The notes under the pieces: model-generated
Told to the model about the DNA's origin: nothing
Seen by the model: only the letters and a program-made list of their open reading frames with translations
Databases searched by the model: none
Position numbers and translations under genes: made by a program
Shown: positions 1-4,859 of the stretch, piece after piece
Position numbering within the stretch: position 1 is the first letter of the stretch
Layout: the number at the start of each line of letters is the position of its first letter
Assembly (NCBI GenBank): GCA_003164075.1
Contig: PLRZ01000198.1
Coordinates: 1-6,378 of the forward strand
From: Bryobacterales bacterium
GTDB taxonomy: Bacteria > Acidobacteriota > Terriglobia > Bryobacterales > Bryobacteraceae
DNA length: 6,378 nucleotides
Direction of reading: 5' to 3'

Positions 1-27
1 TCCCCTCGCTGCCTTAACTGGTCTCTG

Positions 28-153
28 TCGCGAAACTCTGGAAAATGGCAAGGACCGCTTGCTTGCGCGCGCGGCTCGGAAAACACTGCGATGATTCCAC
101 GGGACTTGTTAACGAGCCGCGACCGCCAGGGAGCGGTTTCTCGAGTTTCGCGA
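28..153. repeat. 11-bp inverted repeat pair in the gene-free left edge
   Basis: The bases TCGCGAAACTC at 28-38 recur as an exact reverse complement at 143-153, with about 104 bases between the arms. No coding sequence was found in positions 1-163, which lie downstream of the antitoxin gene on the minus strand. The right arm sits in the loop of a separate small hairpin (134-162). The spacing is too wide for a terminator. No transposase or target-site duplication is visible, so the meaning of the pair is unknown; chance is possible because TCGCGA is itself palindromic. Confidence 0.4.
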
Positions 154-162
154 TAGAAACCG
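134..162 (-). terminator. Hairpin just downstream of the antitoxin gene
   Basis: CGGTTTCT (134-141) pairs perfectly with AGAAACCG (155-162), giving an 8-bp stem with a 13-base loop. It begins directly after the antitoxin stop codon (164-166, minus strand), where a transcription end or mRNA-stabilising stem would be expected. No T-run follows on the minus strand, so it is not a canonical rho-independent terminator. The hairpin is seen in the sequence; its role is inferred. Confidence 0.35.
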
Positions 163-163
163 A

Positions 164-508
164 CTAGCCGGGCAGCGTGGAGCGATCGACGACGCGGCGG
201 GGACGGATCTCAAAGTTCACGCCTTCCTGCGCCTGAAGATGAGCGAGGACGCCGAATAAGTTCTTGGCCGAAGGGTTGCCATTCGGCCCAAACATTCGCA
301 TGAGACTGTTGGCCGGGATGGATGTCGCCTCTTCCAACTGCCGAAAGCCGACTGTGGCATTGATATAGTTGCGCAGGATCGCGCGGCCCGTCTTCTCGTC
401 GCCGGAGAGCATGAGTTCGATTGCTTCACGAAGCAACGCCTTGCGGAATCGCGGTTCCCGTTGGGCGCGTTCGCGGATCGTTTCGCGAAAATCTTTGGTC
501 AGTGGCAT
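164..508 (-). CDS. Antitoxin of a HI1420/HigA-like type II toxin-antitoxin module
   Basis: A 114-residue protein matching the 'addiction module antidote protein, HI1420 family' (COG3636), which binds and neutralises a RelE/HigB-like toxin and represses its own operon. A charged helical N-terminus (residues 1-35) contains the typical LTKDFRETIRERA and FRKALLREAIELML segments. An Xre/HTH-like fold follows at about 50-92, with the family signatures YINATVGF, SLMRMFGPNGNP and AKNLFGVLAHLQ. Length is normal for the family (about 100). The ATG is preceded by a good GAGGA ribosome-binding site (518-522, 9 bases upstream) and overlaps the toxin stop by 10 bases, the usual translational coupling in toxin-first modules. 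The reading frame is intact although the toxin is frameshifted, so this may now be an orphan antitoxin or DNA-binding regulator. Confidence 0.85.
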   Translation of the reverse strand: MPLTKDFRETIRERAQREPRFRKALLREAIELMLSGDEKTGRAILRNYINATVGFRQLEEATSIPANSLMRMFGPNGNPSAKNLFGVLAHLQAQEGVNFEIRPRRVVDRSTLPG

Positions 509-841
509 CGTGGTTTTTCCTCAGTCTTCCTGTTCCGGTAGTCTTCCCAATTCGCCTTTGCCTGGCGGATGTCTTCCTGCTGGCGCTTCTTAATGCCGCC
601 GGCGAGCAGAATAACCAGCCGGTCGCCGTCCCGCCCGAAGTAAACGCGGTAGCCGGGGCCAAAATCAACCTTGTACTCGAGAACGCCGTTCCCGACCGTC
701 TTGACGCTGGACAGGTTGCCCTTCGCTATGCGTTCCAAGGGCCGTTGCTACTTTCGCCGCGGCTTGAACGTTGAGCGCACGCAGCCACTTCGTAAAGGGG
801 CTTCGTCCGGCGGCGTCGACGTATTCCCGAACGTCAGGCAC
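499..841 (-). pseudogene. RelE/HigB-like (HI1419 family) toxin, broken by a one-base frameshift
   Basis: A toxin of the COG3657 'addiction module killer protein' type; relatives are ribosome-dependent mRNA interferases. The C-terminal half (738 down to 499) is clear: DFGPGYRVYFGRDGDRLVIL, then AGGIKKRQQEDIRQAK, ending in TGA that overlaps the antitoxin start. By itself that frame has only a TTG to start from and an in-frame TAG at 750-748. The missing N-terminal half is in the next frame, 841-737: VPDVREYVDAAGRSPFTKWL then RALNVQAAAKVATAL, exactly the family's opening. The frames join at CCCTTGG (741-735); removing one T at 737/738 gives ATAL-ERIAKGN and a continuous protein of about 113 residues. 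A GTG at 841-839 is the first usable in-frame start. An ATG at 857-855 would need a second single-T deletion to read MYYGIVPDV. Either a decayed gene, a sequencing indel or, less likely, recoding. Confidence 0.8.
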
Positions 842-847
842 GATTCC

Positions 848-856
848 ATAATAACA
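848..856 (-). promoter_or_regulatory. Candidate extended -10 element of the toxin-antitoxin operon
   Basis: On the minus strand, TGT-TATTAT (856 to 848) reads as an extended -10 (TGn followed by five of six TATAAT matches). It lies in the only AT-rich patch of this intergenic region. The hexamer ends 6 bases before the GTG at 841, so transcription would start at or next to the start codon, giving a leaderless toxin mRNA. No clear -35 box or Shine-Dalgarno is seen. The same TGTTAT core precedes the ubiX-like gene. Confidence 0.35.
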
Positions 857-908
857 TATACGTTAGCATTGACCGTCGATTCGGGCTTACGTAGCGCCTG
901 GTCGCCAT

Positions 909-928
909 GTGGCCGGTCGCCCGGCCAC
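909..928. repeat. GC-rich stem-loop in the divergent intergenic region
   Basis: GTGGCCG (909-915) pairs with CGGCCAC (922-928), a 7-bp perfect stem with a 6-base loop. It lies between the minus-strand toxin-antitoxin module and the plus-strand TPR-like gene. In the 842-1060 interval I see no supported gene besides this and the AT-rich promoter patch near 846-870. The stem could be an operator, an mRNA 5'-leader structure or chance in GC-rich DNA. Confidence 0.35.
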
Positions 929-1060
929 GCCACCGCCGACCGCACGATGTGCCGGATCGGCAAACCCCGCGGCGTCAGGGAGGAGCGACCCCCATGCGCC
1001 GGTTTCAAAGCGGCCACCACAACCAGGAGTTCGCCTCCCCTGGTGTGCCACACTGTGTCC

Positions 1061-2404
1061 ATGGGCGTCCGTTTTGCAGTGTTCGCGGCCTTGATCCTGA
1101 CCGGGGCGCCGCCGCGTCCGGCGCGGGCGCAAGCCCCTGCGGCGCCACCGCCTATGTTCAGCCCATGGTACGCGGAGTCCTTGCGCGACATCCTGCAATT
1201 GGAGGAGTCCGATGCCGCCCGGCTCGAACGGCAGCTCGCGGCAAAGCCGGACGACTTCCCGGCGTGGCTCAAGCTGATGGCGTACTATCAGCGCGCGGAT
1301 CGGGCCAGCCGTCCGGAGGACCGCGCCAAACGCGTCCAGCATGCGCTCTGGCTGATTGAGCATCACCCCGACTCGGAGCTGCTGCACTCACCCGTATCGC
1401 GGTTCACGAAGGGCGAGATCGCTCCCGCCGACTATCGGCGCGCCGAGGCCCTCTGGGAGGCCGCCGCCAAAGTGAAGCCCAACGCCGCGGTGGAGTGGAA
1501 TGCGGCGTCGTTCTTTCAGGACCTGGACGCGGGTCTCTACATGCACTATCTGGAAGCTACCGCCGCGGCCGATCCGAACCATCCGTTCGCTCTGCGCTCG
1601 CTGGCGGATCTCTATGCCCTCTCGATTCTGGACCGCGGGCCGCTAGCGTCCGGTGCGCAGGCCGGGCTGGAGGCGTCGAAGAACGTCTGGGTGCTGGGCA
1701 ACGCCGCTTACATGTTCCAGAGCCAGTACAATCAATCGCTGCAGAGGGGAACGCCGAATCCGCGCGCCGCCGAACTGGCAGAGCGCTACTTCCTGCGTGC
1801 CAAGGCTCTCGCTCCGAACCTCGACCGGCAGACGACCCTACCGCAGCTCGACCCGCGGACCATGGCGCACGCGCGGCAAGTCCAGATGCAGGCCGAGCGG
1901 GATTGGCAGGCTCGCGCTGAGGAAGCGGCCGGCCAGATCCGGCGTCTTCCGGTGACGGCGTTTCCCGGGATCCCGGCGGCTGTCGCAGGAGTGCTGCGCG
2001 CGCGAAATTGCGCGGTGCCACAGCCCGCGGCCGGCGGCGCCCCGCGCAATGCCATTCGCGGCGAGTTCTTCGCCAAGGGAGAAGCCGGTTGGGCTGTATT
2101 ATGCTCGGTCGACAACTCGACGGCGCTGCTGGTGTTCCGCAACGATCGCGACACGAACCCGGTCACGGTCACCACCAGCGAGGACCGGAACTATCTACAG
2201 GGGCTGGACGATTCCCACATCGGCTACTCACGCGAGATCACGGCCGCCGATCGCGATTTCATCATGCGGCACTACCGCGCCTACGGCGGTCCCGAACCTC
2301 CGCCGATCGATCACCATGGCATCGACGACGCGTTTCTGGGGAAGGCGTCCGTCACCTGGTATTTCCACAATGGCAAGTGGCTGCGGTTACAAGGTGCGGA
2401 TTAG
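1061..2404 (+). CDS. Secreted TPR-like protein with unassigned C-terminal domain
   Basis: A 447-residue protein of unknown specific function. Residues 1-23 form a Sec signal peptide (hydrophobic AVFAALILTG, then ARA-Q at 21-24), so the product is probably periplasmic or secreted. Residues about 45-255 are alpha-helical with tetratricopeptide-like character: ARLERQLAAKPDDFPAWLKL, then a run with KVKPNAAVEWNAA, AAADPNHPFALRSLADLYAL and ERYFLRAKALAPN. Such repeats usually mediate protein binding. Residues about 290-447 form a compact domain that begins at FPGIPAAVAGVLRARNCAVP and ends in VTWYFHNGKWLRLQGAD; C317 and C348 could form a disulphide. I do not recognise this domain. The frame is open upstream to 671, but the signal peptide fixes ATG 1061 as the best start. 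In-frame GTGs at 1043 and 1055 are alternatives, and an AGGAG at 1025-1029 is spaced better for GTG 1043. It stands alone, divergent from the toxin-antitoxin module. Confidence 0.8.
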   Translation: MGVRFAVFAALILTGAPPRPARAQAPAAPPPMFSPWYAESLRDILQLEESDAARLERQLAAKPDDFPAWLKLMAYYQRADRASRPEDRAKRVQHALWLIEHHPDSELLHSPVSRFTKGEIAPADYRRAEALWEAAAKVKPNAAVEWNAASFFQDLDAGLYMHYLEATAAADPNHPFALRSLADLYALSILDRGPLASGAQAGLEASKNVWVLGNAAYMFQSQYNQSLQRGTPNPRAAELAERYFLRAKALAPNLDRQTTLPQLDPRTMAHARQVQMQAERDWQARAEEAAGQIRRLPVTAFPGIPAAVAGVLRARNCAVPQPAAGGAPRNAIRGEFFAKGEAGWAVLCSVDNSTALLVFRNDRDTNPVTVTTSEDRNYLQGLDDSHIGYSREITAADRDFIMRHYRAYGGPEPPPIDHHGIDDAFLGKASVTWYFHNGKWLRLQGAD

Positions 2405-2409
2405 TGCAG

Positions 2410-2451
2410 GCGGACGCCGCAAATGACCTTGAGCCCGCCGAGGGCGTCCGC
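2410..2451 (+). terminator. GC hairpin after the TPR-like gene
   Basis: GCGGACGCC (2410-2418) and GGCGTCCGC (2443-2451) form a perfect 9-bp stem with a 24-base loop, beginning 6 bases after the TAG at 2402-2404. No T-run follows, so it is not a classical intrinsic terminator, but its position suits transcript-end protection or a rho-linked stop. In the remaining gap up to 2562 I see no gene. Confidence 0.35.
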
Positions 2452-2548
2452 GGACCGGTTCGGAGACTCATGCCGGCCGCCCGGAGTTGGAGCATCTTGC
2501 AGAACCTGGGAGTAGAAGCTGAAACGGGATCCCGCCCCGGCGAATTCT

Positions 2549-2562
2549 GTTATCTTCTTGTA
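2549..2562 (+). promoter_or_regulatory. Candidate leaderless promoter of the ubiX-like gene
   Basis: TGT-TATCTT (2548-2556) resembles an extended -10: TGn plus TATCTT, four of six matches to TATAAT. It ends 6 bases before the ATG at 2563, so the transcript would begin at the start codon. There is no Shine-Dalgarno between, which agrees with leaderless initiation. No convincing -35 is seen. Aligned from CTG to ATG, this 19-base stretch matches that before the M16 gene at 3503 in 13 positions. Confidence 0.35.
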
Positions 2563-3054
2563 ATGGCAGAACCGGCGTTCCGGGACGCCGGGCGGAAACA
2601 GCTTAGCGCCGAAGGCCTCTTCTATTGGGCCGCCAGCCGCGACCGGCGCGCGCTCATCAGCGGCGCCAGTGGTGCGGCCATCGCTATCGATCTCCTGCAA
2701 CAAGTGCAGTTGCGCACCGGCTGGGAAACACATCCGGTGGTATCCCGGGGCGCCCGGCGCACCATTCAGATGGAAACAGCCTCGTCGCTCGCGGAGGTAG
2801 AGGCGCGGGCCACCCCATGCCACGCCATCGAGGATGTTGGCGCCTCGCCTGCCAGCGGGACTTTCAAAGCCGCCGGCATGGTAGTGGCGCTGTGCAGCAT
2901 GAAAACAGTGTCCGGCATCGCGCACGAGTTTTCCGAAGACCCGATCCATCCGGGCAATCTGCCGCCATCGGCGAACCCGGGCGTGACGATCCTTCCGCCG
3001 GTTCTCGCGTTCTCCAATCGGCCGGCGTCCACTAAGGAGGCGCGCGTTGCGTAG
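2563..3054 (+). CDS. UbiX/Pad1-family flavin prenyltransferase homologue, internally deleted and probably inactive
   Basis: UbiX enzymes join dimethylallyl phosphate to FMN, making the prenyl-FMN cofactor of UbiD decarboxylases. This 163-residue protein has the FMN-binding start ISGASGAAIAIDLL (32-45), THPVVSRGARRTIQMET (56-72, with the conserved Glu at 71), the SGTFKAAGMVVALCSMKTVS run (98-117, the CS-[IM]-KT motif) and, at the end, VTILPPVLAFSNRP (141-154). Family members are about 190 residues and have, between the SGI-H motif and the final PPV-AF motif, a segment with a conserved Lys and an Arg-Glu pair that bind the prenyl phosphate. Here SGIAHEF is followed almost at once by SEDPIHPGNL, so about 25 residues including those are missing. 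The usual AFY tyrosine is S151, and the C-terminal helix is cut off. It also has about 28 extra N-terminal residues, with no later in-frame start. Prenyltransferase activity is unlikely; FMN binding may persist. Confidence 0.75.
   Translation: MAEPAFRDAGRKQLSAEGLFYWAASRDRRALISGASGAAIAIDLLQQVQLRTGWETHPVVSRGARRTIQMETASSLAEVEARATPCHAIEDVGASPASGTFKAAGMVVALCSMKTVSGIAHEFSEDPIHPGNLPPSANPGVTILPPVLAFSNRPASTKEARVA
3033..3049 (+). promoter_or_regulatory. Strong Shine-Dalgarno and TTG start of the LpdD-like gene
   Basis: TAAGGAGG (3033-3040) is an almost complete anti-16S match, 6 bases before TTG at 3047-3049. It lies inside the last codons of the ubiX-like gene and decides the downstream start: the protein then begins (M)RSWSETWSRITVEAID. 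The 8-base overlap with the upstream stop suggests translational coupling. Confidence 0.7.
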
Positions 3055-3433
3055 TTGGAGTGAAACCTGGTCGCGAATTACAGTCGAGGCAATCGACATA
3101 CCCATGGGCGACGACCATTGCGTCGTGATCACCGGGGGAGACCGCCCCCACCTGGGCGCGGTAGCGCTCGCCCAAGCCCGGCCCAGCCTTCGAGATCCGG
3201 CGAGGGTGAGCGCGTCCACTTCCGTGCTGACCTTGTTGGGCCATAAGGAAGACGTCCTGGCGCATCGCGTAGCCGGGCGTCTGGCCTCGGCGCTGAATCG
3301 CAACGCCGTTATCTGTTGCGGAATCCACGTGGACGCGATTTCGCCCGCCGAAATGGAGTTTATCGACCGCGCCGTGGATCGATTTTGCGATCTTGTGATT
3401 CAAGACGCACAACGTTTGAAAACAAATCCATAG
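3047..3433 (+). CDS. LpdD-like protein (prenylated-flavin chaperone family)
   Basis: A 128-residue soluble protein, no signal peptide. Its signatures are TGGDRPHLGAVALAQARPSL (29-48), SVLTLLGHKED (59-69) and CGIHVDAISPAEMEFID (91-107). To my recognition these match the small subunit-D proteins (LpdD/VdcD-like) encoded with UbiX-type LpdB and UbiD-type LpdC in gallate and vanillate decarboxylase loci, described as a prenylated-flavin chaperone domain. Length (about 120-140) and an intact frame suggest it is functional. It overlaps the 3' end of the ubiX-like gene by 8 bases, which independently supports the flavin link because the two are normally neighbours. No UbiD decarboxylase is encoded in this window. 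Conservation of the GGDRPH and GHKED motifs contrasts with the stripped UbiX partner. The family name is from memory of the motifs; the biochemical role here is inferred. Confidence 0.6.
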   Translation: MRSWSETWSRITVEAIDIPMGDDHCVVITGGDRPHLGAVALAQARPSLRDPARVSASTSVLTLLGHKEDVLAHRVAGRLASALNRNAVICCGIHVDAISPAEMEFIDRAVDRFCDLVIQDAQRLKTNP

Positions 3434-3437
3434 ACTT

Positions 3438-3461
3438 CCCCGGATCGCTTCAGCACCGGGG
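3438..3461 (+). terminator. Small GC hairpin after the LpdD-like gene
   Basis: CCCCGG (3438-3443) pairs with CCGGGG (3456-3461) across a 12-base loop, 4 bases after the stop codon at 3431-3433. No T-run follows. It may separate the flavin unit from the peptidase operon, but the stem is short. Confidence 0.25.
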
Positions 3462-3487
3462 CAAATTCCGCTGGACCAATCGGCTGC

Positions 3488-3502
3488 TGTACACTGTCTG
3501 TA
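3488..3502 (+). promoter_or_regulatory. Candidate leaderless promoter of the M16 peptidase operon
   Basis: TACACT (3490-3495; four of six matches to TATAAT) ends 7 bases before ATG 3503, with TG immediately before it at 3488-3489. No Shine-Dalgarno precedes this ATG, while the second gene of the operon has a good one. That pattern fits a leaderless first gene. The -35 region is unclear. Confidence 0.35.
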
Positions 3503-4846
3503 ATGAAGAAAACAGTCGCACGGGTCCTGGCGCTGGCCTTTGCCTGCCTGGCATTGGCGGCGCCCAAAGACGTCACCATTCCGTTTAAGCTGTTCAAGCT
3601 GAAGAACGGGCTGACACTGATACTATCGGAAGATCACACCGCCCCCACGTACTCCCTTGCCGTGGTCTATAACGTGGGTTCCCGCGATGAAAAGGCGGGG
3701 CGCACGGGCTTTGCCCACCTCTTCGAGCACATGATGTTCCAGGGCTCGGAGAACGCCGCGCGCGGCGAGCACATGGCCCTCATCACCGAGAACGGCGGGT
3801 CGCAGAACGGCACCACCGATAACGACCGCACGCTGTATTTCGAAACCCTGCCGGCGAACCAACTGGACCTCGGCCTGTTCCTCGAAGCCGACCGCATGGG
3901 CAAGCTGGCTATCACCCAGTCGAACCTGGATAACCAGCGGAACGCGGTGCAGGAAGAGCGGCGCCTGCGCGTGGATAACCAGCCCTACGGCAAGACCTTC
4001 GAAGCCGTCGACGACCTGGCCTTCGACACCTTTGCCTACAAGCATTCCGTAATCGGCTCCATGGATGACCTCAATGCCGCCAGTCTCCAGGATGTGCAGG
4101 AGTTCTTCAAGCGCTACTACGCCCCCAACAACGCGACCATCGCGATAGTGGGCGACTTCAATACGGACGAAGCCCTGGCCAAAGTGAAGAACTACTTCGA
4201 GAGCATTCCGTCGCAGCCCGCGCCGCCCCGGCCGGATGTTTCCCAGCCGGAACAAACCGCCGAGCGGCGCAAGCAACTGGAAGATCCGTTCGCGCAGTTT
4301 CCGCGCCTCGACATCGTCTACCGGATTCCGGCGGGCGACAGCCCGGACTACTATCCGCTCAGCGTGATGAGCCGCATTCTCTCTTCGGGCCAATCGTCGC
4401 GTCTCTATCAGAAGCTGGTCAAGGACGCGGAGGTGGCAACCAGTGCGGGCGCCTTTACCGGTCAACGGCCGGGGCCTTCCCTGGAGCAGATCAGTGTGAC
4501 GGTGCGGCCGGGTAAGGACCTGGCAGCCGTGGAGAAGATGGTGTACGAAGAAGTCGCCAGGCTGCAGACCCAGCCCGTGGAAGACTGGGAGATGGACAAG
4601 GTGCACATGGTCCTGCGCCGCAGCCAGGTCTCGGGAGCGCAAGGCACGCTGAACCGCGCCGCCAATCTGGCGGAAACCTACGTGGAATACGGCGACGCCA
4701 ATCTGGTGAACACGGAATACGCGAAGCTGGCAGCCGTATCCAAGGCGGATATCCAGCGGGTGGCGAAAAAGTATCTGGTGGAAACCAATCGGTCGGTCGT
4801 CGTGACCCTGCCGAAAGCCAGGCCGGCGGGCCGGGCAGGTCAATAG
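3503..4846 (+). CDS. Secreted M16B zinc peptidase, catalytic subunit
   Basis: A 447-residue pitrilysin/insulinase-family (M16B) protease with both canonical halves. Residues 1-20 are a signal peptide (hydrophobic VLALAFACLALAA), so it acts in the periplasm or outside. The inverted zinc motif HLFEH is at 72-76 (H72 and H76 ligands, E75 catalytic base). The third ligand is a Glu at 151/152 in QRNAVQEERR, the expected 75-76 residues further on. RYYAPNNATIAIVGDF (204-219) closes the N-terminal peptidase domain. The C-terminal M16 domain begins near 262 (PFAQFPRLDIVYRIPAG), with SSGQSSRLYQKLVKDAEVAT at 294-313. At the positions of the family's substrate-binding Arg/Tyr pair it has V306 and T313, so half of the active site seems missing and must come from a partner. 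That partner is the next gene, 13 bases downstream. Confidence 0.93.
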   Translation: MKKTVARVLALAFACLALAAPKDVTIPFKLFKLKNGLTLILSEDHTAPTYSLAVVYNVGSRDEKAGRTGFAHLFEHMMFQGSENAARGEHMALITENGGSQNGTTDNDRTLYFETLPANQLDLGLFLEADRMGKLAITQSNLDNQRNAVQEERRLRVDNQPYGKTFEAVDDLAFDTFAYKHSVIGSMDDLNAASLQDVQEFFKRYYAPNNATIAIVGDFNTDEALAKVKNYFESIPSQPAPPRPDVSQPEQTAERRKQLEDPFAQFPRLDIVYRIPAGDSPDYYPLSVMSRILSSGQSSRLYQKLVKDAEVATSAGAFTGQRPGPSLEQISVTVRPGKDLAAVEKMVYEEVARLQTQPVEDWEMDKVHMVLRRSQVSGAQGTLNRAANLAETYVEYGDANLVNTEYAKLAAVSKADIQRVAKKYLVETNRSVVVTLPKARPAGRAGQ

Positions 4847-4848
4847 AG

Positions 4849-4853
4849 AGGAG
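4849..4853 (+). promoter_or_regulatory. Ribosome-binding site of the second M16 gene
   Basis: AGGAG within GAGAGGAGA lies 6 bases before ATG 4860, in the 13-base gap after the first M16 stop (4844-4846). This fixes the start and supports co-transcription of the two peptidase genes. Confidence 0.7.
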
Positions 4854-4859
4854 ACGAAC

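Noticed and set aside
28..153. Inverted repeats as insertion-sequence ends
   Set aside because: The arms enclose only about 100 bases with no transposase, and no flanking direct repeat is visible.
671..1060. N-terminal extension of the TPR-like gene frame back to 671
   Set aside because: The extra 130 residues overlap the toxin gene, have no protein-like pattern and would bury the signal peptide at 1061.
748..1272. A 174-codon minus-strand open frame across the divergent intergenic region
   Set aside because: Its last part overlaps the toxin N-terminus in a different frame and the rest is antisense to the TPR-like gene. It has no recognisable motif.
1557..2021. Minus-strand open frame inside the TPR-like gene
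   Set aside because: Pro/Arg/Ala-rich antisense shadow with no ribosome-binding site or family signature.
2008..2562. Upstream extension of the ubiX-like frame
   Set aside because: It runs through the 3' part of the TPR-like gene in another frame. UbiX similarity begins only after 2650, and ATG 2563 is the nearest start.
2401..3303. A 300-codon minus-strand open frame
   Set aside because: It is antisense to the UbiX-like and LpdD-like genes, whose plus-strand products have recognisable family motifs. The antisense translation is Arg-rich without domains.
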